Below, in pieces: positions 46,173 to 55,753 of a DNA stretch of 64,000 nt. A program made the translations under genes and the position numbers. The notes beneath the pieces were generated by a model. The model saw nothing but the letters and a program-made list of their open reading frames with translations, was not told the origin of the DNA and made no database searches. The first letter of the stretch is position 1. Every line of letters starts with the position of its first letter. The DNA is from Clostridium senegalense JC122 (GTDB taxonomy: Bacteria; Bacillota; Clostridia; Clostridiales; Clostridiaceae). The stretch is taken from positions 346,423-410,422 of the forward strand of contig NZ_HE611053.1 of the NCBI RefSeq assembly GCF_000285575.1, given 5' to 3'.

Positions 46173-48659
46173 TTACTCTATACTTCTTAATGAATCTATA
46201 ATACTATCTTTAAACACTTTTCTTAATGGTAATAATGCTGATACTGCACATACTGTTATAGATATAATTAAGGAAAGTACTATTGAGACTATTGGAATAT
46301 GAAATGCTATAATTTTATTTGAACTTCTCTTTACTATATAAGATAATATATACACTAATATTGTACCTAAAATTGACCCTGAGAGTCCTGAAGCTATGCC
46401 ATAAAACAAACCTTCTTTTAATATCATTTCTTTTACTCCTTTGTTGCCTATTCCTATGGCTCTTAGCATGCTTATGTCTTTTTTTCTTAAAATTACACTC
46501 ATATTCATAACATTTATAATGTTTATTATTACAACTATAAAAACAATAGCTATAAAGCTATATAATATCATCAACTGATCTTTGCTATCTTTTTTCAGTT
46601 TTTCTAGCTCACTTTTATAATCTAATAGGGTTATTTCTTTTGAATTTTTTATTTCTTTATTGATTAATGTTTTTACATTATCATACTGGTTTTCATCACT
46701 TAAACTTACCTTTAAATTACTATAGTTTTTTACATTTAAATACCTTTCCATAGCCTCATTAGACATTATAGTTGTTATACATCTTTCACTTAAGTTTACT
46801 TTACTTTCATCTAAAACTGCTATAACTTTAAATTCTACGGTATTATCACCTTTAAACTCCCCATGTTCATCATATAAAGGAATTTTTAACTTTACAAAAT
46901 CATCTTCACTTACTTTACTATATTTGTTTTGTATTAAAATCACATATGGATTTTCTCTCATTTCTTCATAATCAATCTCTCCAAATTTAACAAACTCTTT
47001 AAGCTTTTCTATTTCATCTTTTTCATATCCATATGAATAAGAATTAAAATCACAAATTCCTTTATTTAAATTATCTAATGATGCTTTATTACCTCCATAA
47101 TAAGCCTTTAAGTATTTATATCCTGAATCAGTTACACTATCCTTAGGTATCTGCAATAACATGTTTATATATTTCTCTTTACCTTTTATATTAACAGAAG
47201 GCATTTTAGATATATTTTCAATGTTCTTTTTGTTTATTCCTTGATTACCTTTTATTGCAGAAGATTTAATTATGAAATCTCCACCAAATTTATTTTTAAA
47301 ATCTTTAATAGGATTCATTGTTCCTATTAAAAAATTCACTCCAAAAAACATTATTATTGTTATATTAAAAGATATAACTGTTGTTATAAAACGTTTTTTA
47401 TTTCTAATTAAATTTAAATAGGCCATATTAGATATAAATGAGAAATTTTTTCTAAATTTTTCTTTTGGTTCTAATCCCGGTTTCAACATATGACCTTTTA
47501 GCTCTAAATTATTATTTGAGAAAATAGCTTCCATAGGTGTTATTTTTGAAGCTTTTTTAGCAGGGAAATATGCCCCACCTATTATAGAAAAAAATCCTAC
47601 TATGCAAGACCACTTTAATCCATCTTTAGGTATATAAAAATTTGATATATTGGCATTATTTATAAGTAATGTTATAAAAGCTCCTCCAATCAATATACCT
47701 ATAGGTATAAATATTATCCCTAAAGCAATACCTTCTAAAATAACTAAAACTTTAATTTTTCCTGGTGATGTACCTAAAGCTCTAAATATACCAAAATCTT
47801 TAGTTCTTTCTGTAACCATTATATTAAAGATATTATAAATAACAATTGCTGCTACTACTCCTACAATCCAAAATATCATTTTAAATATTCCATTAAAAAC
47901 TTTCATTGCATTTAATGTAAATTCTTTAAAAGCATTTGTTCTTATAGACATTTGCTCATAATCATTAGTAAGTTTTAATATAATGTCAACATCTTCTAAA
48001 GAATATTTATCTTTTTTTATTCCATATGCACTATACTCTCCTGGAATATCTTTAACTATTTTTTTAGCACAAGCATTAGTTATATATGCCTTACCTCTAT
48101 TTTTTAATGAATCTTCTTCTCTTGTGTACTTTATAACACCTACTAAAGTAAATTCATTTTCACCGATTAACTTCTTATTTCGTGAATAATTATTTTCATA
48201 ACTTAAATTTATCTTGTCGCCTAATTTATAGTTTGGAACTATTTCATCTAAAATCCAAGATTCAATTGCTATTTCATTTTCTTTTTCTGGGTATTTACCT
48301 TTTAAAAGTTTAAAGTTTAAAATATACTTTGCATTTTCATCATAACCATCTATTGATATTTCTGTTTTAGAATTTTTAACTTTATGAATACCAACATTAG
48401 TAACTATTGTTGCCTTTTTAAAAATTTCATCTTCTTTGAATTTACTCATGTTTTTATATCCATTTTGATATGCCATAACATCATAAATTCCGCCAGAAGC
48501 ATCTATATATCCCTGTTTTGCATTTTTAATTATAGAGCTTTCAATTATACTCAAAGAGGTAATAAGGGCTGCTGCTAGCATAATTGATACTCCTATTAAA
48601 AAATTTCTTTTCTTATTTTTTAATATATTACGTGGAATAAGCCCCCAAAAACTTTTCAT
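46173..48659 (-). CDS. MacB/FtsX-type ABC transporter permease, intact
   Basis: An 828-residue permease. N-terminal TM1 (KRNFLIGVSIMLAAALITSL) is followed by an extracellular MacB periplasmic-like domain, the first FtsX helix set (IVGVVAAIVIYNIFNIMV, TKDFGIFRALGTSPGKIKVLVI), then a second half with the same plan (MNMSVILRKKDISMLRAIG). It overlaps its ATPase by one base. Such systems export or sense peptides or act mechanically on the cell envelope. The substrate is not evident. It is about 80 percent similar to the frameshifted paralogue at 49387. Confidence 0.9.
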   Translation of the reverse strand: MKSFWGLIPRNILKNKKRNFLIGVSIMLAAALITSLSIIESSIIKNAKQGYIDASGGIYDVMAYQNGYKNMSKFKEDEIFKKATIVTNVGIHKVKNSKTEISIDGYDENAKYILNFKLLKGKYPEKENEIAIESWILDEIVPNYKLGDKINLSYENNYSRNKKLIGENEFTLVGVIKYTREEDSLKNRGKAYITNACAKKIVKDIPGEYSAYGIKKDKYSLEDVDIILKLTNDYEQMSIRTNAFKEFTLNAMKVFNGIFKMIFWIVGVVAAIVIYNIFNIMVTERTKDFGIFRALGTSPGKIKVLVILEGIALGIIFIPIGILIGGAFITLLINNANISNFYIPKDGLKWSCIVGFFSIIGGAYFPAKKASKITPMEAIFSNNNLELKGHMLKPGLEPKEKFRKNFSFISNMAYLNLIRNKKRFITTVISFNITIIMFFGVNFLIGTMNPIKDFKNKFGGDFIIKSSAIKGNQGINKKNIENISKMPSVNIKGKEKYINMLLQIPKDSVTDSGYKYLKAYYGGNKASLDNLNKGICDFNSYSYGYEKDEIEKLKEFVKFGEIDYEEMRENPYVILIQNKYSKVSEDDFVKLKIPLYDEHGEFKGDNTVEFKVIAVLDESKVNLSERCITTIMSNEAMERYLNVKNYSNLKVSLSDENQYDNVKTLINKEIKNSKEITLLDYKSELEKLKKDSKDQLMILYSFIAIVFIVVIINIINVMNMSVILRKKDISMLRAIGIGNKGVKEMILKEGLFYGIASGLSGSILGTILVYILSYIVKRSSNKIIAFHIPIVSIVLSLIISITVCAVSALLPLRKVFKDSIIDSLRSIE

Positions 48660-49339
48660 TAATGAGTCCTCCTATCTCCACTTATCTCGCCGTCAGATAT
48701 AGTTATTATTCTATCTGCTCTTTCTGCTATTTTAGGATCATGAGTTATCATAACTAAAGTTTGATTATATTTTTTAATTGACATTGTAAGTAGGTCCATT
48801 ACTTCTTCACTATTTTTACTATCTAAATTTCCAGTAGGTTCATCAGCAAATATTATTGAAGGTTTTGTAATTAATGCTCGTGCTATTGATGCTCTTTGTT
48901 GTTGTCCTCCTGATACTTCCCCAGGAAGGTGTCTTTTTCTATCTGTAAGTCCTAAGGTTTCTATTATTTCATTAAAATAATCTTCATCAACTTTTCTTCC
49001 ATCCATTAAAATTGGTAATTTAATATTTTCTTCTATAGAAAGTATAGGAATAAGATTAAAAAACTGGAATATAAATCCTATATTAGTTCTTCTAAACTTA
49101 GAAAGCTCTTTTTCACTCATAGAATATATTTCTTTTCCATTAATATACACCTTACCACTTGATGGTTTATCAAGACCTGCTAAAAGATGTAGTAGTGTAC
49201 TTTTTCCTGAACCACTTGGACCTATAATGGCAGTAAATTCACCTTCATTTATACTAAGATCCGTAGGTTTTAAAGCTTTAACTTCCGTTTCCTTAAACCC
49301 ATAACTTTTAGTTAAATATTCAGTTCTTAAAAGTTCCAA
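48659..49339 (-). CDS. ABC transporter ATPase, MacB/LolD type
   Basis: A 226-residue ATPase. Walker A is GPSGSGKST, the Q loop FQFFNLIP, the signature VSGGQQQRASIARAL, and Walker B IIFADEPTGNLD; H of ITHD is the switch. The start is TTG at 49339, inferred from the near-identical gene at 51861, which has its Shine-Dalgarno in place. The stop overlaps the permease start by one base (TAATG). Confidence 0.93.
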   Translation of the reverse strand: MELLRTEYLTKSYGFKETEVKALKPTDLSINEGEFTAIIGPSGSGKSTLLHLLAGLDKPSSGKVYINGKEIYSMSEKELSKFRRTNIGFIFQFFNLIPILSIEENIKLPILMDGRKVDEDYFNEIIETLGLTDRKRHLPGEVSGGQQQRASIARALITKPSIIFADEPTGNLDSKNSEEVMDLLTMSIKKYNQTLVMITHDPKIAERADRIITISDGEISGDRRTH

Positions 49340-49386
49340 AAACTCATCCCCTTTTAAAATATATATAATATTTTTAATAAATAAAT

Positions 49387-51861
49387 CTATTCTATATCTC
49401 TTATAGATTGTATAATGCTATCTTTAAACAAAGTTCTTAATGGTAATAATGATGCTAATAAACATATTATCAATGATACAACTATTGCAACCATGATAGA
49501 TATAATTGGTATATTCCATGATACTGTTGCATTTATATGTTTTTTTATTATACTATACATAAAAAATGAAACTATAGTTCCTAATATAGAACCTGATACC
49601 CCTGAAAAAATACCATAAAAAAATCCTTCTTTTAATATCATTTCTTTTACACCTTTATTACTTATTCCTATAGCTCTTAGCATACTTATATCTTTTTTCT
49701 TAAAATTACACTCATATTCATAACATTTACAATGTTTATTACTACAACTATACAAACAGTTATTATAAAACTATATAGTATAAATACTCTAGCCTTGCTA
49801 TCTTTTTTTATCTTTTCTAATTCAGATTTATAATCTAACAATGATAGTTCCTTTTTATTTTTATTTTTCATTTAATTGTGATTTTATATCTTCATATTTA
49901 TCTTTATAATCTATATTTATTTTTATATTATTATAATTTGATAAACTTAAATATTTCGTCATTGCTTCATTAGATATTATAGGAATTATTGAACGTTCAC
50001 CTATTCTCACTTTATTTTCATCTAACAATGCTACAACTACAAAATCAATAATTTTATTTCCCTTAATGTTACCGTTATTATCATATGTTGGAGCCATGAT
50101 TTCTACAAGGTCTCCTACTTTAACTTTACTATATTGATTTTGGATTAATATTGCATATTGTTTTTCTTGCATATCATCTAAATTAATTTCTCCATCTATA
50201 ACAAACTCCTTGAACCTTTCTATTTCATTTTTATCATATCCATGGATATCACTAATAAATTTATATATTCCATTATTTAAATTATCAAGTTCAGATTTAT
50301 TTGATTTAGATTCAGCTTTTAAATAATTATATCCTGATTTAGTTAAAGCTCTTTTAGGAATCTGTACATTACAACTTAATACCTTGTCTTTTGAAACTAC
50401 ATTTACTGATGATAAATTTGATATATCATCTATAAAAGTTTCACTTATTCTTTTATCTGTAGATGTTGTTATAATAAAATCTGACGAAAAATCTTTTTTG
50501 AAAGATTTAACAGGATTTATAGTAGTTATTATATAATTGACTGCAAAGAACATTATTATTGTTATATTAAAAGATATGACTGTTGTTATAAAGCGTTTTT
50601 TATTTCTAATTAAATTTAAATAGGCCATATTAGATATAAATGAGAAATTTTTTCTAAATTTTTCTTCTGGTTCCAATCCTGGTTTTAACATATGACCTTT
50701 CAACTCTAAATTATTATTTGAAAAAATAGCTTCCATAGGTGTTATTTTTGAAGCTTTTTTAGCTGGGAAATACGAACCACCTATTATAGATAAGAATCCC
50801 ACTATGCAAGACCATTTTAATCCATCTCTAGGTATATAAAAATTTGATATATTGGCATTATTTATAAGTAATGTAATAAAAGCTCCTCCAATTAATATAC
50901 CTATAGGTATAAATATCACCCCTAAAGCAATACCTTCTAAAATAACTAAAACCTTAATTTTTCCTGGTGATGTACCTAAAGCTCTAAATATACCAAAATC
51001 TTTAGTTCTTTCTGTAACCATTATGTTAAAGATATTATAAATAACAATTGCTGCTACTACTCCCACAATCCAAAATATCATTTTAAATGTTCCATTTAAA
51101 ACCTTTATTCCATCTAAGGCAAATTCTTTAAAATAATTATGGTATATAGACATTTGTTCATAATCCTTAGTAACGCCTAATATAATATCAATATCTTCTA
51201 AAGAATATTTATCTTTTTTTATTCCATATGCACTATATTTTACAGGAAAATACTTAACTATTTTTTTAGCATAATCATCAGTTATATATGCCTTACCTCT
51301 ATTTTTAAATGAATCTTCTTCTCTTGTGTACTTTATAACACCTACTAATGTAAATTCATTTTCACCGGTTAATTTCTTGTTTTGTGAACTATTATTTTCA
51401 TAACTTAAATTTATCTTGTCGCCTAATTTATAGTTTGGAAGAATTTCATCTAAAATCCAAGATTCAATTGCTATTTCATTTTCTTTTTCTGGATATTTAC
51501 CTTTTAAAAGTTTAAAGTTTAAAATATGTTTTGCATTTTCATCATAACCATCTATTGATATTTCTGTTTTAGAATCTTTAACTTTATGAATACCAACATT
51601 AGTAACCATCGTTGCTTTTTTAAAAATTTCATCTTCTTTGAATTTACTCATGTCTTTATATCCATTTTGATATGCCATAACATCATAAATTCCGCCGGAA
51701 GCATCTATATATCCCTGTTTTGCATTTTTAATTATAGAGCTTTCAATTATGCTTAAAGATGTAATAAGGGCTGCTGCTAGCATAATTGATACTCCTATTA
51801 AAAAATTTCTTTTCTTATTTTTTAATATATTACGTGGAATAAGCCCCCAAAAACTTTTCAT
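49387..51861 (-). pseudogene. MacB/FtsX-type ABC permease paralogue, three homopolymer frameshifts
   Basis: The first 660 codons are intact and very similar to the permease at 46173. The frame then breaks twice. Adding one A to each of A5 at 49864-49868, A5 at 49858-49862 and A6 at 49693-49698 restores an 825-codon protein that follows its paralogue to the end (NEKIKNKKELSLLDYK, then LRKKDISMLRAIG). It starts one base into the stop of its ATPase. As read, it lacks the last FtsX helices and would not work. Confidence 0.85.
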
Positions 51862-52541
51862 TAATGAGTCCTCCTATCTCCACTTATCTCACCGTCAGAT
51901 ATAGTTATTATTCTATCTGCTCTTTCTGCTATTTTAGGATCATGTGTTATCATAACTAAAGTTTGATTATATTTTTTAATTGACATTGTAAGTAGGTCCA
52001 TTACTTCTTCACTATTTTTACTATCTAAATTTCCAGTAGGTTCATCGGCAAATATTATTGAAGGTTTTGTAATTAACGCTCGTGCTATTGATGCTCTTTG
52101 CTGTTGTCCTCCTGATACTTCTCCAGGAAGGTGTCTTTTTCTATCGGTAAGTCCTAAAGTTTCTATTATTTCATTAAAATAATCTTCATCAACTTTTCTT
52201 CCATCCATTAAAATTGGTAATTTAATATTTTCTTCTATAGAAAGTATAGGAATAAGATTAAAAAACTGAAATATAAATCCTATATTAGTTCTTCTAAACT
52301 TAGAAAGCTCCTTTTCACTCATAGAATATATTTCTTTTCCATTAATATACACTTTACCACTTGATGGTTTATCAAGACCTGCTAAAAGATGTAATAGTGT
52401 ACTTTTTCCTGAACCACTTGGACCGATAATGGCAGTAAATTCACCTTCATTTATACTAAAATCTGTAGGTTTTAAAGCTTTAACTTCCGTTTCTTTAAAT
52501 CCATAACTTTTAGTTAAATATTCAGTTCTTAAAAGTTCCAA
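51861..52541 (-). CDS. ABC transporter ATPase, MacB/LolD type (duplicate)
   Basis: A 226-residue ATPase that differs from the one at 48659 by only a residue or so (DFSINE against DLSINE). The ABC motifs are all intact. The start is TTG at 52541, seven bases after AAAGGAGG; a codon 18 bases upstream overlaps that site. It overlaps the frameshifted permease by one base. The ATPase and the N-terminal half of the permease have been copied as one unit of about 3.2 kb. Confidence 0.93.
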   Translation of the reverse strand: MELLRTEYLTKSYGFKETEVKALKPTDFSINEGEFTAIIGPSGSGKSTLLHLLAGLDKPSSGKVYINGKEIYSMSEKELSKFRRTNIGFIFQFFNLIPILSIEENIKLPILMDGRKVDEDYFNEIIETLGLTDRKRHLPGEVSGGQQQRASIARALITKPSIIFADEPTGNLDSKNSEEVMDLLTMSIKKYNQTLVMITHDPKIAERADRIITISDGEISGDRRTH

Positions 52542-52710
52542 AACTTTTCCTCCTTTCATCTCGCTTTAGAATATATAATATATATTATAGTTCATTTGGT
52601 AAATATATACTATATTAATATACATAATTTTCATAATATTCTGTTTTTATTTTAGCATTTTGTAAAAATTTAAATGTAATAAATAACTCTTAACCTATAA
52701 TTTTATATAG

Positions 52711-52759
52711 AAAAAACCTGTGTTTAAAAATTTAAATTTTATTTTAAACACAGGCTTTT
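52711..52759 (-). terminator. Terminator of the add gene
   Basis: The arms CCTGTGTTTAAAA and TTTTAAACACAGG, with TTTTTTC after them on the minus strand, lie about 45 bases beyond the stop at 52802. Confidence 0.88.
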
Positions 52760-52801
52760 CATTATTATTTTTAATTTTTCTAAGTTAAACAATTCATTTA
52801 A

Positions 52802-53791
52802 CTAAATAAACTGCTTTAGCCACTCTTTAGTGTCTTCGTCTGCAAATGTTGCTTCCACTGTTTTTAAATATATATTCTTATAATCATCATTATTTATTTT
52901 AAATTTCTCAAAGGCAATATTACATTCATTTGTCATATCTATATTAGAAACTGTTCTATTGTCTGTATTTATTGTAACGTTGATTCCATCTTTGTAAAAA
53001 TCATAAAACGGATGGCTATCAAAAGATTTTACAGCCTTAGTTTGAACATTACTTGTTGGGCATGTTTCAAGGGTTATCCCTTTTTCTTTTACTATTTTAT
53101 AAGCTTCATCACAGTTAGTTATAAATATTCCATGACCTATTCTTTCTGCACCTAAAAGTTTTACTGCATCTAAAACATTTATACCAAATCCTGTTTCACC
53201 AGCGTGAATAGTTACTCTATATCCATATTCTCTAGCAAGTCTTATGGCTTTTACAAACTCATGTACAAATCCATTTTCTTCTGGTCCACATAAATCTATG
53301 GCAACAACATAATTTCCTAAGAATTTTTTTCCTTCTTCAATAACTTTTATAGCTGCATCCTCGCCCATATTTCTCATACAACTTAGTATTAAATTTCCTT
53401 TTATCTCATACTTTTCTTCCCCAAGTTTTATACCATCAATTACACTTTGTATAATCTCATCTACTGATAACCCTTTTAATGTGTGAAGTAATGGTGCAAA
53501 TCTTATTTCTATATATTTAACATTTTCCTTTGCTGCATCCTCTAATAATTCAAAGGTTATTCTTTTTAAACTTTCTTTTGACTGCATTATATCATTGGGT
53601 ATTTTAAATCTTTCTAAATATTCATTTAAAGACTCACAATCAAATGGTGCTATAAGTGCCTTTTTTATATCATCTATATCATGTGAAAATAGTTTAACAT
53701 CTTCCTTTTTAGCTAAATCTAGTATTGTTTCTGGTCTAACACTTCCATCTAAATGACAATGTAAATCTATTTTTGGCAAACAATTTTTCAT
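52802..53791 (-). CDS. add: Adenosine deaminase
   Basis: A 329-residue adenosine deaminase. The zinc site is visible as His11 and His13 (LHCHLDGS), His196 with Glu199 (HAGET), His220 (IGHG) and Asp277 (NTDNRT). It converts adenosine to inosine for purine salvage. A complete adenine riboswitch precedes it, so expression should follow adenine levels. It stands alone with its own terminator. Confidence 0.96.
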   Translation of the reverse strand: MKNCLPKIDLHCHLDGSVRPETILDLAKKEDVKLFSHDIDDIKKALIAPFDCESLNEYLERFKIPNDIMQSKESLKRITFELLEDAAKENVKYIEIRFAPLLHTLKGLSVDEIIQSVIDGIKLGEEKYEIKGNLILSCMRNMGEDAAIKVIEEGKKFLGNYVVAIDLCGPEENGFVHEFVKAIRLAREYGYRVTIHAGETGFGINVLDAVKLLGAERIGHGIFITNCDEAYKIVKEKGITLETCPTSNVQTKAVKSFDSHPFYDFYKDGINVTINTDNRTVSNIDMTNECNIAFEKFKINNDDYKNIYLKTVEATFADEDTKEWLKQFI

Positions 53792-53835
53792 TAATAAATT
53801 CCCCCTATTATATAAAATATTTTATGTAACATAAC

Positions 53836-53895
53836 AAAAAAATTCCTGATTACGAAGAAGATAATGTTACACTCTCTTCTTCGTAATCAGGAATT
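53836..53895 (-). terminator. Terminator of the adenine riboswitch
   Basis: The 22-base arms (TTCCTGATTACGAAGAAGA and complement) form an exceptionally strong hairpin, followed by TTTTTTTG on the minus strand. The upstream arm overlaps the P3 and P1 3' strands of the aptamer, so ligand binding and termination exclude each other. Confidence 0.93.
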
Positions 53896-53945
53896 TACGG
53901 TACCTGGTAGAGACCCCCAAACCATATTATTGGAGTTATACGAAG
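53879..53945 (-). promoter_or_regulatory. Adenine riboswitch (purine class, U at specificity position)
   Basis: The transcript reads CTTCGTATAACTCC, then ATATGGTTTGGGG, GTCTCTACCAGGTACC, GTAAATTCC and TGATTACGAAG. This matches the purine riboswitch core, with P1 CTTCGTA/TACGAAG. The specificity base (C in guanine, U in adenine switches) is U, in GATTACGAAG. Hence adenine. It is transcribed before add, and with adenine bound the terminator arm is held, so add is switched on. Confidence 0.93.
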
Positions 53946-54028
53946 CTACTACTTTTTAGTGATTATAAATGGTTTAAAGAAAAGTGTCAATAGATTTTTA
54001 TTAAAATTTTACATTTTAAATATATTTA

Positions 54029-54187
54029 TATAGGGTTCTAAGTTGACTCTTAAAATTATCCACTCCAAAACTTGGATACCCAAAATAGTGAGACATGCTC
54101 TGAATCACTTGGAACTCAACACTATATTTTGTATAAAAATATTTTAAAGTTATTGAATAAATTTAAATTGGAGCTTGTTTCCCTATA
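54029..54187 (-). repeat. MITE-like 159-bp repeat, copy 10
   Basis: A full minus-orientation copy, TATAGGGTTCTAAGTT to GCTTGTTTCCCTATA. Its right end abuts the stop codon (TAA) of the gene at 54188, so it lies immediately after that gene and may have set its 3' end. Confidence 0.93.
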
Positions 54188-54919
54188 TTATTCACAATTA
54201 AACATATTTACATGCATATTAAATACATTTCTACATCTCTTTTGATGATTAGTTATTATATCTTTTAAATTCATACCATCTACAGCACCTGTTTTAAGAT
54301 TTTTAAAACACTCTAAATTTTCAACATGTAATCTAATTATGGTTTCCACCATTGTATCATGTAACTCCATAGATTGGTCTAAAGTTAAATCCTTACTCAA
54401 TGCCATAAACTCATTAAGCTTACTATTAAAATCATCAAACCATTTATTTAATTCATTGGTTAAATCCATATTTTCTGAAGGATTCATAGTTTTATTACAC
54501 TGAAACTTTTCAACATGAAATTGAAATGTCTTTCTGAATCTATTTACATGAGTTTCTACTATTCTTTGAAACTCCATTTTATCCGGTGATTTTTCTTTTA
54601 CTTTTTTAAAGCATGGTATGTTATTTGCATGTTGCATAAACATATTTTCAAAAAAGTTTACATGAAATTTTAAAACCTCATCATTACTTAACCTTCCTGA
54701 AATTTTTGCAAGTTCAAAAAAAGCTTTTTCAAAAGTTCCCTTTACTGCTTGTTTAACTAAATCCATTTGAACCATATTTCCTGATGTTTGCCTATAAAAA
54801 CTATTCCAAATCTCAAGACCATTATGTTTTTGAATAATATAATCATTAGATTTATACCTGTCATTTCCTCCAGATATATTTTCTAAATATCTTTTATCAA
54901 TACAAATTTCTCTTAACAT
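54188..54919 (-). CDS. Double-glycine-leader protein with four H-x10-H-x5-C repeats
   Basis: A 243-residue protein, start at ATG 54919 eight bases after AAGGGAG. The first 18 residues (MLREICIDKRYLENISGG) look like a bacteriocin-type double-glycine leader, with Leu, Glu, Ile and the GG pair in place. The rest is helical and charged, and holds four copies of one pattern, His-x10-His-x5-Cys: 86/97/103, 124/135/141, 187/198/204, 225/236/242. The second pair lies exactly 101 residues after the first, so a two-repeat module was duplicated. The pattern suggests four metal or cofactor sites. No known family; no peptidase-containing exporter nearby. Confidence 0.72.
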   Translation of the reverse strand: MLREICIDKRYLENISGGNDRYKSNDYIIQKHNGLEIWNSFYRQTSGNMVQMDLVKQAVKGTFEKAFFELAKISGRLSNDEVLKFHVNFFENMFMQHANNIPCFKKVKEKSPDKMEFQRIVETHVNRFRKTFQFHVEKFQCNKTMNPSENMDLTNELNKWFDDFNSKLNEFMALSKDLTLDQSMELHDTMVETIIRLHVENLECFKNLKTGAVDGMNLKDIITNHQKRCRNVFNMHVNMFNCE

Positions 54920-55105
54920 AAACAAAACTCCCTTTTCAATACTCTATATACATAATATGTTTTAAATTACATAAAGTTCTTATTTTACACAAAACCATTA
55001 CTGAAATAAGTTTTTATTTATTAGTTATATTTTTTTCTTGTAAATTCATAACAAATGTATTAATATTGTTTATAAATATTTTAATTGATAAAGGAGATTG
55101 CAAAA

Positions 55106-55597
55106 ATGATAAGAAACGCAGACTATTTTATAAAATCTTTAGATATGATTGCTCATCCTGAAGGAGGCTATTTTAAAGAATGTTTCCAATCTGATGAAAA
55201 CATAAAAGTTAATCATACTAATGACTCTAGACACCTTTGGACCAGTATATACTTTTTATTAAGAACTGGAGAAGTTTCTAATTTTCATATTCTTGAATCC
55301 GATGAAATGTGGTACTACCACAGTGGTTCCCCTTTAACAATATACATGATTTCTCCTAGCGGTGAACTAATAACAAAACAATTAGGTTTAAATATAGAAA
55401 AAGGCGAATCACCACAGGTTTTAGTTCCTAAAGGATACATATTTGGTTCAAGCATGAATGAAGATGGATTTGCTTTAGTAGGATGTATGGTATCTCCTGG
55501 ATTCCACTTTGATGATTTTAAACTTTTCTCAAGAAGTGATTTAATGAGTAAATATCCAGAACATGAGAATATCATAGAAAAACTTACAAGAGAATAA
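55106..55597 (+). CDS. DUF985 cupin protein
   Basis: A 163-residue single-domain cupin of the DUF985 (YML079W-like) group: LDMIAHPEGGYFKE, then TSIYFLLRTGEVSNFHIL, DEMWYYHSGSPLTIYM, and VLVPKGYIFGS. The start is ATG 55106, ten bases after AAGGAG, and not the TTG at 55085. Relatives may bind a sugar or act as isomerase-like enzymes. Function not known. It is monocistronic. Confidence 0.85.
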   Translation: MIRNADYFIKSLDMIAHPEGGYFKECFQSDENIKVNHTNDSRHLWTSIYFLLRTGEVSNFHILESDEMWYYHSGSPLTIYMISPSGELITKQLGLNIEKGESPQVLVPKGYIFGSSMNEDGFALVGCMVSPGFHFDDFKLFSRSDLMSKYPEHENIIEKLTRE

Positions 55598-55633
55598 TAA
55601 TATAACTTTTATTTTAAATTAATAATCTTAAGT

Positions 55634-55686
55634 AAAAGTGGACAGTTAAAAAGCATTGCTAACAGTAGCTTTTTAACTATCCACTT
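55634..55686. terminator. Bidirectional terminator
   Basis: The arms AAGTGGACAGTTAAAAAGC and GCTTTTTAACTATCCACTT pair with one mismatch, between convergent genes ending at 55597 and 55754. Confidence 0.85.
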
Positions 55687-55753
55687 ACTGAAATGGACAA
55701 TTTTCAATTTTCTAATTTGCCAAATTTATAAATTAACATTTTAACTTAGAGTG

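Noticed and set aside
46173-52541. ABC genes as exporter of the double-glycine-leader protein
   Set aside because: Neither ATPase carries a C39 peptidase domain and the permeases are MacB/FtsX type, so they are unlikely to cleave a GG leader.
49387-52541. The second ABC unit as a simple assembly duplicate
   Set aside because: The second halves of the permeases differ throughout, and silent differences are scattered through the ATPases, so both copies are real.
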